A stretch of DNA of 5,249 nucleotides, from contig JBLHKL010000129.1 of NCBI GenBank assembly GCA_047618295.1, forward strand, positions 1 to 5,249. Reading direction: 5' to 3'. Both the position numbers and the translations under genes were made by a program. This document shows positions 1 through 5,249 of the stretch, piece by piece. Each line of letters begins with the position of its first letter. Positions within the stretch are counted from its first letter, which is position 1. The notes beneath the pieces were generated by a model. It searched no databases, was not told the origin of the DNA, and was given only the letters and a program-made list of their open reading frames with translations. The stretch is from UBA7359 sp047618295. Its GTDB lineage: Bacteria; Pseudomonadota; Gammaproteobacteria; Eutrophobiales; Eutrophobiaceae.

Positions 1-74
1 CTACAGGGATGTAGGTGGTAGAGTCGAGTCTGGAACAGAGACCGAGGCGGGAATCCAGTAAATGATGTATGTAG
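1..74. repeat. Hairpin-bearing, repeat-like intergenic sequence (partial at left edge)
   Basis: Bases 1-14 form a 5-bp inverted repeat, CTACA/TGTAG, around a GGGA loop. A second 5-bp pair, CTGGA (30-34) with TCCAG (54-58), encloses the GCGGGAATCCAG segment, and a further TGTAG at 70-74 could compete for pairing with bases 1-5. Short stems closed by GGGA, and GCGGGAATCC half-sites, recur in dispersed non-coding repeats of several proteobacteria, so this is read as a degenerate repeat copy. That reading is inference: no second copy is in the window. One forward frame is open from base 2 to a TAA at 59-61, but the 19 residues resemble no protein I know. Confidence 0.35.
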
Positions 75-97
75 TACCGTTTCCTGCATCGAATAGA

Positions 98-125
98 TTG
101 ATCTTTATCTCATAAAATCTAGACT
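98..125 (+). promoter_or_regulatory. Weak candidate sigma-70-type promoter upstream of the SAM hydrolase gene
   Basis: TTGATC at 98-103 (4 of 6 matches to TTGACA) is followed after 16 bases by TAGACT at 120-125 (4 of 6 matches to TATAAT). If used, transcription would begin at or within a few bases of the ATG at 132, giving a nearly leaderless mRNA. That would fit the lack of a Shine-Dalgarno sequence there. Another -10-like hexamer, TAAAAT at 113-118, has no partner at normal spacing. Matches this weak occur by chance in AT-rich DNA. Confidence 0.2.
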
Positions 126-131
126 GTTCAC

Positions 132-857
132 ATGATATTCCTATTTACAGACTATGGCCTAGAAGGGCCGTATATCGGTCAGGTTGAGTCGGTATTGTAT
201 CAAAATGCGCCAAATGCAAAAGTCATTAACCTGATGACAGATGCGCCACGTAATAACCCTAAGGCCAGCGCTTATTTGCTTGCATCGTTGATAGATCAAA
301 TTCCGATAAGCTCGATTATATTCAGTGTTGTCGATCCGGCTGTGGGTTCCGATAAGGACAAGCCTTCTGCCATAAAGATAGATGGGCGTTGGTTTGTTGG
401 CCCGGATAATGGTTTGTTTGATATTGTTGCAAAGTATGCAAAAGAAATATTGGCATGGCATATCACATGGAACCCGGAAACATTATCGAGCAGTTTTCAT
501 GGGCGAGATTTATATGCACCTGTTTGTGCCATGTTAGAAAATAAAGAACAGATCCCCGGTGATAGAGTCGGATGGACAGATAAGCATCAATGGCCAGATG
601 ATCTTAATGAAGTGATTTACATAGATCACTTTGGAAATTGTATGACGGGTATCCGTGGTGATGTTCTAAATAAGAAAACGATATTTAAAATCTCTGAGGA
701 GGAAGTTAGCAGTGCAGAAACTTTTTCGAATGTAGCATCAGGACAAGCTTTTTGGTATGTAAACTCAAATGGTCTAATTGAAATCGCTGTTAACGAAGCC
801 AGTGCTTCAGACTCACTGAGTCTGTCGATAGGTGACCCTTTAGCCATTCTTATTTAA
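132..857 (+). CDS. S-adenosyl-L-methionine hydroxide adenosyltransferase (SAM hydrolase, DUF62 / SAM_HAT family)
   Basis: Predicted cytosolic enzyme splitting S-adenosylmethionine with water into adenosine and L-methionine. The 241-residue length is near the usual bacterial size. Motifs in family order are FTDYG (residues 5-9), VVDPAVG (66-72), GPDNGL (90-95), FHGRDLYAP (122-130), IDHFGN (164-169) and the C-terminal NGLIEIAVNEASA segment (213-225). Residues 1 to about 150 match the N-terminal domain and the rest the C-terminal beta domain. The extra loop of the related fluorinases and chlorinases is absent, as only 17 residues separate VVDPAVG from GPDNGL, which favours hydrolase. Of the family Asp-Arg-His triad, Asp68 and His123 are present, but Lys75 occupies the Arg position in ungapped alignment. 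ATG 132 is the first in-frame start after a TAG at 120-122 and puts FTDYG at the expected N-terminal place. No Shine-Dalgarno sequence is visible. The family call is firm; activity is inferred. Confidence 0.93.
   Translation: MIFLFTDYGLEGPYIGQVESVLYQNAPNAKVINLMTDAPRNNPKASAYLLASLIDQIPISSIIFSVVDPAVGSDKDKPSAIKIDGRWFVGPDNGLFDIVAKYAKEILAWHITWNPETLSSSFHGRDLYAPVCAMLENKEQIPGDRVGWTDKHQWPDDLNEVIYIDHFGNCMTGIRGDVLNKKTIFKISEEEVSSAETFSNVASGQAFWYVNSNGLIEIAVNEASASDSLSLSIGDPLAILI
808..824. repeat. 17-base near-perfect palindrome inside the SAM hydrolase gene
   Basis: CAGACTCA and TGAGTCTG are exact reverse complements around one central C. The palindrome lies in the coding sequence about 30 bases before the stop and encodes part of an Ala-Ser-Asp-Ser-Leu-Ser stretch. 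As RNA it could fold as six base pairs with a five-base loop. It may be chance, a protein-binding site, or a minor 3' structure; no T-run follows, so it is not a canonical terminator. Confidence 0.4.
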
Positions 858-895
858 GTTATTCTGACTATTTTACCAATACTGTTTGTCCCAAA

Positions 896-915
896 TTAAA
901 AATAATTATTTTAAA
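896..915. promoter_or_regulatory. AT-only palindrome upstream of selO
   Basis: AAAATAATTATTTT at 899-912 is a perfect 14-base palindrome. One mismatched pair outward, the symmetry resumes to cover 896-915. It ends six bases before the GGAG ribosome binding site of selO. A weak -35-like TTGTCC lies at 886-891, with TATTTT at 907-912 only 15 bases downstream, so a promoter overlapping the palindrome is possible but poorly supported. The site could be an operator, an upstream AT-rich element, or merely low-complexity DNA. Confidence 0.3.
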
Positions 916-920
916 AATAT

Positions 921-924
921 GGAG
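921..924 (+). promoter_or_regulatory. Ribosome binding site deciding the GTG start of selO
   Basis: GGAG sits seven bases before GTG 932, ideal spacing. An in-frame TAA at 926-928 excludes any earlier start, so this site and that stop together fix the non-ATG start. Confidence 0.75.
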
Positions 925-931
925 TTAAGAA

Positions 932-2410
932 GTGGATATCCTCCTATTAAACGATAGCCCTATAACACAGCAACGCTATCGTGATCTTCCTATTACAATG
1001 TTTTCTGAGTCAAACATCGCAGCATCTACTGCTCCATCGCTAATCAAACTTAATGAAAACCTACTCAAGCAATATGGAATAGATAGTGATTGGTTTAAAA
1101 GCGATAAAGGATTAATGACTCTGGCGGGTAATAATGCAGACCCAAGTAACTCTCCTATTGCTATGGCTTATTCAGGTCACCAGTTTGCCCATTGGGTACC
1201 TGTTCTTGGTGATGGGCGCGCACATATGCTCGGTCAAATGAAAACCAATGTTGGCTCATTGATAGATGTGCAATTAAAAGGCTCAGGTCGTACACACTAT
1301 TCTCGCGGTGGTGATGGTCGTGCAACGTTGGGATCAGTACTCCGAGAATATTTAATTAGCGAAGCAATGGCCGGTTTAGGTATTCCTACCACACGATCGC
1401 TTGCCATCGTAAAAACTGGAGATACGGTCCAGCGAGAAAGCATTACAGCGGGTGCTATTTTAGTTAGAACTGCTGCCAGTCATATCCGTGTTGGTACTTT
1501 TCAATATGCGTCCGCTACGCAAGATATAAGCGTAATTAAGGCATTAGCCGATTTTGTTATCAATCAACACTTTCCAGAATTAGAACAACATAATGATAAA
1601 TATCTAGCACTATTGAGTGAAGTTGTTAAGCAACAAGCGGAACTCATAGCACAATGGATGCTGGTTGGCTTTATTCATGGTGTGATGAATACAGATAATA
1701 TGTCGATTGTTAGTGAAACAATAGATTATGGGCCGTGTGCGTTTATGGACACGTTTAAACCCAATAAGGTTTTTAGCTCGATTGACCGGCATAGTCGTTA
1801 TGCATGGGACCAACAAGCTAATATCGCTGTTTGGAATTTAAGCCGCCTTGCTGAGACATTATTACCCCTATTAGATCTCGAAACGGAAAGTGCAGTGGCG
1901 GTACTTGAGGAACAGTTAGCTGAATTCACACCTAAATTTAATTTTTCTTTACAGCAGGGCATGTTTAAAAAGTTTGGTTTTTATCAACCTGTTGATAAGC
2001 ATTCAGAATTTATCAGTGATTCGTTAACGATGCTGTCAGAGCAGGAAATTGATTTTACATTATTTTTTAATTATCTAACGAATGTACATAAAGGCGATGC
2101 TGATGAGCCATTACTAGAATTATTTTCAGGTCGAGACAAAGGTATAGCGTGGTTAACTGAATGGCGACAATTAAAGTCAGATAACCCCGAGATACAAATC
2201 GCTATGCGACGAGCAAACCCTATATTTATCGCGCGTAATCATCAAGTTGAAAAAGCGATAAGAGCGGCTGAAGATAATGGTGATTTTAGTCTTTTCAAAC
2301 GTTTTGCAAAATCACTGGTAAATCCATTTGAAGTTTCTTCAGATAACGAAGAGTTTCAACTCCCGCCTTTACCTGGGGAAATAGTTACTCAGACATTTTG
2401 TGGTACTTAA
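932..2410 (+). CDS. selO: Protein adenylyltransferase SelO (YdiU / UPF0061 family pseudokinase AMPylator)
   Basis: SelO proteins have a kinase-like fold that binds ATP in inverted orientation and transfers AMP to Ser, Thr or Tyr of target proteins, a role linked to oxidative stress. This copy is 492 residues, close to the E. coli protein (about 478). Motifs in order are SGHQF (81-85), LGDGRA (92-97), LKGSGRT (115-121), YSRGGDGRA (123-131), REYLISEAM (138-146), SHIRVGTFQ (183-191), HGVMNTDNMS (249-258), DYGP (265-268) and NPIFIARNH (429-437). Using recalled P. syringae SelO numbering with a constant offset of three, the active-site residues all appear kept: Arg96, Lys116, Glu139, Arg179, Arg186, Asp255, Asn256 and Asp265. 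The C-terminus is Cys-Gly-Thr, so Cys490 is antepenultimate, where human SELENOO has selenocysteine and E. coli has Cys. The only other cysteine is Cys269, right after DYGP, whereas the E. coli activation-loop Cys position is Phe281 here. The GTG start has a good ribosome binding site. It may share a transcript with the gene 74 bases upstream. Confidence 0.95.
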   Translation: MDILLLNDSPITQQRYRDLPITMFSESNIAASTAPSLIKLNENLLKQYGIDSDWFKSDKGLMTLAGNNADPSNSPIAMAYSGHQFAHWVPVLGDGRAHMLGQMKTNVGSLIDVQLKGSGRTHYSRGGDGRATLGSVLREYLISEAMAGLGIPTTRSLAIVKTGDTVQRESITAGAILVRTAASHIRVGTFQYASATQDISVIKALADFVINQHFPELEQHNDKYLALLSEVVKQQAELIAQWMLVGFIHGVMNTDNMSIVSETIDYGPCAFMDTFKPNKVFSSIDRHSRYAWDQQANIAVWNLSRLAETLLPLLDLETESAVAVLEEQLAEFTPKFNFSLQQGMFKKFGFYQPVDKHSEFISDSLTMLSEQEIDFTLFFNYLTNVHKGDADEPLLELFSGRDKGIAWLTEWRQLKSDNPEIQIAMRRANPIFIARNHQVEKAIRAAEDNGDFSLFKRFAKSLVNPFEVSSDNEEFQLPPLPGEIVTQTFCGT

Positions 2411-2413
2411 TGC

Positions 2414-2429
2414 GCTGATGACACTCAGC
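2414..2429. other. Small hairpin just after selO
   Basis: GCTGA at 2414-2418 pairs with TCAGC at 2425-2429 around a six-base loop. It starts four bases after the selO stop. The stem is short and no T-run follows, so a terminator role alone is doubtful; together with the next hairpin it may protect or end the selO mRNA. Confidence 0.3.
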
Positions 2430-2452
2430 CTGTTCATGTAACTGAATATAAG

Positions 2453-2470
2453 CCCCGTGTTATGGCGGGG
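2453..2470. terminator. GC-rich hairpin between convergent genes, possible weak bidirectional terminator
   Basis: CCCCG (2453-2457) pairs with CGGGG (2466-2470) around an eight-base loop, and outer and inner G-T wobbles could add a pair at each end. It lies in the 72-base gap where selO and the minus-strand small gene end, the usual place for a shared terminator. Neither strand has a convincing T-run after the stem (TAGCTCAAAA on plus, CTTATATTCA on minus), so intrinsic termination would be inefficient. Confidence 0.4.
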
Positions 2471-2482
2471 TAGCTCAAAACT

Positions 2483-2839
2483 TTAATTGTTTTCTATCTC
2501 GCCCAAAAATTCCCTAGCCATAGTTTGGGCGGAATTACGATGATGATTCGAAGAACTTCCCCATTCATTGCAGTACCAACAAATTCGTTCTGCAATTGAA
2601 CCCACAGATGATTCGTTTAGTTTTGTTTTCAACGATAATATCTGTCTTCCGATGTCGATTAATTCTTCTGTGGTCTTATCGGTTTTATGTTTCAATTCTA
2701 AAAATTGATTGTAACCTTCAGCACAAAATACTAAATCGTTATTTCCGTTTGCAGCATGCTTTAAATGCAGTATAAGTTTTTCTTTCAACTCGGATTCAAG
2801 TGCGTCGAGTCGTCTGTATAGTTTAGTATGGGATACCAT
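2483..2839 (-). CDS. Conserved-looking hypothetical protein, small helical, with C-terminal CxxC and HH
   Basis: Function not recognised. The predicted 118-residue soluble protein has no signal peptide or membrane segment. Residues 6-30 form a charged amphipathic helix (heptad-like Leu in RRLDALESELKEKL), and residues 55-75 look like a second helix, suggesting a helical hairpin or short coiled coil. The C-terminal third is richer in aromatics and polar residues: CWYC at 87-90, Trp93, a Gly-Ser-rich turn and HHRN at 99-102, then a last helix. Cys87, Cys90, His99 and His100 could bind a metal, or be structural only. The ATG at 2839 is preceded by AGGTGG, 12 bases upstream. It lies 77 bases after gatB on the same strand and converges with selO. 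Its balanced composition and mixed hydrophobic and charged pattern favour a real gene over a chance frame. No function is assigned. Confidence 0.7.
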   Translation of the reverse strand: MVSHTKLYRRLDALESELKEKLILHLKHAANGNNDLVFCAEGYNQFLELKHKTDKTTEELIDIGRQILSLKTKLNESSVGSIAERICWYCNEWGSSSNHHRNSAQTMAREFLGEIENN

Positions 2840-2851
2840 TCTATTTTGATT

Positions 2852-2857
2852 CCACCT
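2852..2857 (-). promoter_or_regulatory. Ribosome binding site of the small hypothetical gene
   Basis: On the minus strand this reads AGGTGG, five of six matches to AGGAGG, ending 12 bases before the ATG at 2839. The spacing is slightly long. It supports that ATG as the start. Confidence 0.5.
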
Positions 2858-2865
2858 AACTAAAG

Positions 2866-2871
2866 GTTATA
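2866..2871 (-). promoter_or_regulatory. Candidate -10 box for the small hypothetical gene
   Basis: The minus strand reads TATAAC, five of six matches to TATAAT. It would start transcription about 20 bases before the ATG, leaving room for the AGGTGG site. No recognisable -35 hexamer lies 15-18 bases upstream (the region reads around CAACTC), so the promoter is weakly supported. The gene might instead be read through from gatB. Confidence 0.25.
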
Positions 2872-2876
2872 GGTTA

Positions 2877-2908
2877 ATTGTCTGCTTTGAGTTGCGCTTG
2901 CAGACAAT
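2877..2908. other. 9-bp stem-loop immediately downstream of gatB
   Basis: ATTGTCTGC (2877-2885) and GCAGACAAT (2900-2908) are perfect reverse complements around a 14-base loop. On the gatB mRNA the stem begins eight bases after the stop codon. The sequence after it on the minus strand is TAACCTATAACC, with no T-run, so it is not a canonical Rho-independent terminator. It may be a 3' mRNA-stabilising structure, an attenuating hairpin before the small gene, or a binding site. Confidence 0.5.
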
Positions 2909-2916
2909 AAACAACA

Positions 2917-4365
2917 TTAAGTTTTTAGCTTTTCCCTCAATAATTCATTAACTTGTTTAGGGTTAGCCTTACCTTGTGATTGCTTCATTATCTGACCGAC
3001 AAAGTAGCCAATGAGTTTGCCTTGTTTCTCTTCTGGGGCAGCTTGGTATTGTGTAACCTGGTCTGGGCTATTGGTAATGACATCATCGACCAGTTTTTCG
3101 ATGGCGCCGGTATCGGTAACTTGTTTTAAACCTTTGTTTTCAATTATTGAGTCTGCATCGCCTTCACCATTCCACATGGCTTCGAAGACTTGTTTTGCAA
3201 TCTTGCCGGAGATAGTGTCGTCTTTGATGCGCTTAATCATACCGCCAAGCATTTCTGCAGAGACTGGGCTTTCTGTAATATCTTTGTTGTCCTTGTTTAA
3301 GGAAGCGGACAAATCACCTGCTATCCAGTTAGCGCTGAGTTTGGCTTCACCTTCGGCTGTCTTCACGCAGGTTTCAAAATAATCGGCCATTTCTTTTTGT
3401 GCGGTTAATACACCACTGTCATAGTCGGATAGTTTGAATTGATCTATGAAGCGTTGTTTTTTAGCGTTGGGTAGTTCAGGTAATTCACTGCGGATCTTTT
3501 CAATGAGTTCAGGTTCGATTTGAACGGGCAGCAGATCTGGGTCAGGAAAGTAGCGATAGTCATTTGCTTCTTCCTTGCTGCGCATAGAACGCGTTTCGTT
3601 TTTATTAGGATCGTATAAGCGCGTTTCTTGAGTTATCTTGCCGCCATCCTCAAGAATATCTATTTGTCTTTCTATCTCGATATTGATCGCTTGTTCGACA
3701 AAACGAAATGAGTTGATGTTCTTTAGTTCTGTACGTGTGCCATATTCTTCCTGACCTTTCGGTCGCATGGATACGTTTGCATCACAACGGAATGATCCTT
3801 CTTGCATATTGCCATCACAGATTTCCAGATAGCGCACTATCGAATGGATCTTCTTCATATAGGCAACCGCTTCTTTAGCGCTGCGCATATCCGGTTCAGA
3901 GACGATTTCGAGTAAGGGTGTACCCGCACGGTTTAGGTCAATCCCTGTTTGATCACCAAAACCTTCGTGCATGGATTTCCCGGCATCTTCTTCCAGATGT
4001 GCGCGCGTGACGCCTACTGTTTTTGTAGTGCCATCTTCTAGTTGTATTTCAAGATAGCCGCGACTTACGATAGGTAATTCAAATTGGCTAATTTGGTAGC
4101 CCTTCGGTAGGTCAGGGTAGAAGTAATTTTTTCTGGCAAATATCGAGCGTTCAGGTATTTCAGCATCAATCGCCAAACCAAATTTGATAGCCATCAATAC
4201 CACTTGTTCATTGAGCACGGGTAAGACGCCGGGTAGACCCAGATCTACTGCACAGGCCTGTGTATTGGGTTCAGCGCCATAGGCAGTGGCGGCTCCAGAG
4301 AAGATCTTGCTCTTGGTCGCTAATTGGGCATGGATTTCAAGCCCAATGACTGTTTCCCATTCCAT
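2917..4365 (-). CDS. gatB: Asp-tRNA(Asn)/Glu-tRNA(Gln) amidotransferase subunit B
   Basis: GatB binds the mischarged Glu-tRNA(Gln) or Asp-tRNA(Asn) in the cytosolic GatCAB complex, activates the carboxylate with ATP and receives ammonia channelled from GatA. The 482-residue length is complete for the family. Landmarks are IGLEIHAQL (7-15), with metal-site residues Glu10 and His12; LGLPGVLPVLN (42-52); ARKNYFYPDLPKGYQISQ (77-94); RAHLEEDAGK (121-130), with Glu125; LLEIVSEPD (151-159); SFRCDANVS (191-199); the helical linker; and a C-terminal YqeY-like tail domain (about 335-482) ending in ANPKQVNELLREKL. The N-terminal region has a single Cys38 rather than the Cys pairs of some zinc-containing homologues. 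The ATG overlaps the gatA stop by one base (TAATG) and has a perfect AGGAGG, so translation is probably coupled. Nothing is missing or broken. Which tRNA it serves cannot be told from this window. Confidence 0.98.
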   Translation of the reverse strand: MEWETVIGLEIHAQLATKSKIFSGAATAYGAEPNTQACAVDLGLPGVLPVLNEQVVLMAIKFGLAIDAEIPERSIFARKNYFYPDLPKGYQISQFELPIVSRGYLEIQLEDGTTKTVGVTRAHLEEDAGKSMHEGFGDQTGIDLNRAGTPLLEIVSEPDMRSAKEAVAYMKKIHSIVRYLEICDGNMQEGSFRCDANVSMRPKGQEEYGTRTELKNINSFRFVEQAINIEIERQIDILEDGGKITQETRLYDPNKNETRSMRSKEEANDYRYFPDPDLLPVQIEPELIEKIRSELPELPNAKKQRFIDQFKLSDYDSGVLTAQKEMADYFETCVKTAEGEAKLSANWIAGDLSASLNKDNKDITESPVSAEMLGGMIKRIKDDTISGKIAKQVFEAMWNGEGDADSIIENKGLKQVTDTGAIEKLVDDVITNSPDQVTQYQAAPEEKQGKLIGYFVGQIMKQSQGKANPKQVNELLREKLKT

Positions 4366-5249
4366 TACTCAAATCCTCCTGGAATTTGGAGGTGCCAATC
4401 AGTTGCTTGTTGATATCTGTGAGCGATATTTAGTAATCGCGATTCTTCAAAATAATTTCCGATCAGTTGCATACCGACTGGGAGGTTGTTTACAAAACCA
4501 GCGGGTACTGAGATCGCAGGTAGACCTGCAAGATTGACCGAGACCGTATAGAGATCGGAGAGATACATACTGACAGGGTCATCTATCATTTCATTTAATT
4601 TGAATGCAGTGCCTGTTGCCGTTGGCCCAGCAATGACATCAACATCTTTAAGTGCATTTTGAAAATCATCACGAATGAGGTGTCGAATTTGTTGAGCCTT
4701 TAAATAATATGCATCGTAATAACCGGCAGATAAAACATATGCGCCGATCATAATGCGACGCTTTACTTCTTTACCAAAGCCTTCACCACGACTACGGCAA
4801 TATAGATCAGAAAGATCTTTTGGATCTTCACAACGATGTCCATAACGAACGCCATCAAAACGTGACAAGTTTGATGAACACTCTGCGGGCGCAACAACAT
4901 AATAAGCAGGAATCGATAATTCTGTATTCGGTAATTCTATTTCTTTACAAGTGGCACCAAGTTTTTCTAACTCCTTAATGCCTTCTTCAACTAACTTGGC
5001 AATATTGCTATCTAGTCCTTCACCAAAATATTCTTTTGGAAGACCAATCTTCAGGCCTTCTATCGAGTCGTTTAATCTTGCCGTGTAATCATCTACTGGA
5101 TGTTCGGCAGAGGTTGAGTCGCGTTCATCAAAACCAGCGATCACATTCATCATAAGGGCTGCGTCTTCAGCGGTCTGCGTCATCGGTCCACCTTGATCAA
5201 GACTTGATGCAAAGGCGATCATGCCATAGCGGGAAACCCTGCCATACGT
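4365..5249 (-). CDS. gatA: Asp-tRNA(Asn)/Glu-tRNA(Gln) amidotransferase subunit A, C-terminal part (5' end beyond right edge)
   Basis: GatA is the amidase-signature glutaminase of GatCAB, freeing ammonia from glutamine for GatB. The frame is open to the window edge, and its first nine visible codons continue the family sequence (TYGRVSRYG just before MIAFASSLDQ), so the Met at 5222 is internal. About 294 of roughly 485 residues are present. The Lys-Ser-Ser catalytic triad and the GSSGGSA-type glycine/serine loop lie outside. Visible landmarks, counting from the edge, are SSLDQGGPMTQ (15-25), SSNLSRFDGVRYGHR (125-139), RGEGFGKEVKRRI (154-166), GYYDAYYLKAQ (176-186), GPTATGTAF (208-216) and NLAGLPAISVPAGF (239-252). 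These match full-length bacterial GatA rather than other amidases. It ends in Gly-Gly-Phe-Glu with TAA overlapping the gatB ATG. In proteobacteria gatC commonly precedes gatA and would be expected beyond 5249. Confidence 0.97.
   Translation of the reverse strand, partial: TYGRVSRYGMIAFASSLDQGGPMTQTAEDAALMMNVIAGFDERDSTSAEHPVDDYTARLNDSIEGLKIGLPKEYFGEGLDSNIAKLVEEGIKELEKLGATCKEIELPNTELSIPAYYVVAPAECSSNLSRFDGVRYGHRCEDPKDLSDLYCRSRGEGFGKEVKRRIMIGAYVLSAGYYDAYYLKAQQIRHLIRDDFQNALKDVDVIAGPTATGTAFKLNEMIDDPVSMYLSDLYTVSVNLAGLPAISVPAGFVNNLPVGMQLIGNYFEESRLLNIAHRYQQATDWHLQIPGGFE
4375..4380 (-). promoter_or_regulatory. Consensus Shine-Dalgarno of gatB inside the 3' end of gatA
   Basis: The minus strand reads AGGAGG nine bases before the gatB ATG. 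The same bases encode the Pro-Gly-Gly region at the gatA C-terminus. With the one-base stop/start overlap this is a strong sign of coupled, independently initiated gatB translation. Confidence 0.85.

Noticed and set aside
2..61. Open forward frame at the left edge ending in TAA at 59-61, possibly the tail of an upstream gene
   Set aside because: Only 19 residues, rich in Gly, Glu and Thr, unlike any protein end I know. The DNA is structured and repeat-like, so a chance frame is more likely, though the edge prevents exclusion.
159..461. Minus-strand open frame of 100 codons
   Set aside because: Lies entirely antisense to the well-supported SAM hydrolase gene, with no family resemblance.
626..847. 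Minus-strand open frame of 73 codons
   Set aside because: Antisense shadow of the SAM hydrolase gene; no independent support.
132..857. Fluorinase or chlorinase (SAM halogenase) identity
   Set aside because: Same superfamily, but the extra loop between the VVDPxVG and GPDNG motifs typical of the halogenase branch is absent, and there are no biosynthetic genes nearby.
1610..1816. Minus-strand open frame of 68 codons inside selO
   Set aside because: Overlaps the most conserved SelO motifs on the other strand; a shadow frame.
932..2410. Selenoprotein form of SelO with in-frame UGA
   Set aside because: The C-terminal codon at the selenocysteine position is TGT (Cys), and the gene ends in TAA.
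132..2410. SAM hydrolase plus AMPylator as a defence or toxin module
   Set aside because: Both match widespread housekeeping-type families, and no mobile-element, toxin-antitoxin or defence genes are seen, so a functional pairing would be speculation.
3011..3382. Plus-strand open frame of 123 codons inside gatB
   Set aside because: Its Ser-rich composition is typical of an antisense frame to a Glu/Lys-rich gene; gatB is unambiguous here.
4286..4537. Plus-strand open frame of 83 codons across the gatA/gatB junction
   Set aside because: Antisense to two conserved coding ends; no family resemblance.
5220..5222. Met codon taken as the start of a short amidase
   Set aside because: The frame stays open to the edge, and the nine residues before this Met continue the conserved GatA sequence, so the gene is cut by the window, not truncated.

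Overview
This window looks like ordinary chromosomal DNA from a moderately AT-rich proteobacterium, most likely a gammaproteobacterium that uses the indirect (GatCAB) route to Gln-tRNA and/or Asn-tRNA. That placement is inference from protein style and gene content. gatA and gatB argue against the Enterobacteriaceae, which use GlnRS. No rRNA, tRNA, integrase, transposase, CRISPR array or phage gene is visible.

Layout: bases 1-131 hold no gene but contain a short hairpin and a GCGGGAATCCAG-type sequence that looks like a degenerate dispersed repeat. Two genes then run on the + strand: a SAM hydroxide adenosyltransferase (DUF62 family, 132-857) and selO/ydiU (932-2410), which encodes a pseudokinase-fold protein AMPylator. 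They are 74 bases apart, and an AT-only palindrome lies in the gap. selO converges on a small uncharacterised gene (2483-2839, minus strand), with two small hairpins in the 72-base gap. The rest is minus strand: gatA (5' end cut off by the right edge) followed by gatB, joined by a one-base TAATG overlap with a perfect AGGAGG inside the end of gatA. A 9-bp hairpin lies just after gatB, before the small gene.

How the genes relate: GatA and GatB are two subunits of one amidotransferase and are clearly co-expressed; gatC would be expected just beyond the right edge. The SAM hydrolase and SelO have no established common pathway and may simply be neighbours. I found no convincing new multi-gene system. 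The points most worth a second look are: (i) SelO has only two cysteines, one at the usual antepenultimate C-terminal position and the other moved from the usual activation-loop site to directly after the DYGP motif; (ii) the SAM hydrolase has Lys where the family triad normally has Arg; (iii) the small unknown protein ends with a CxxC followed by HH; (iv) the repeat-like DNA at the left edge.
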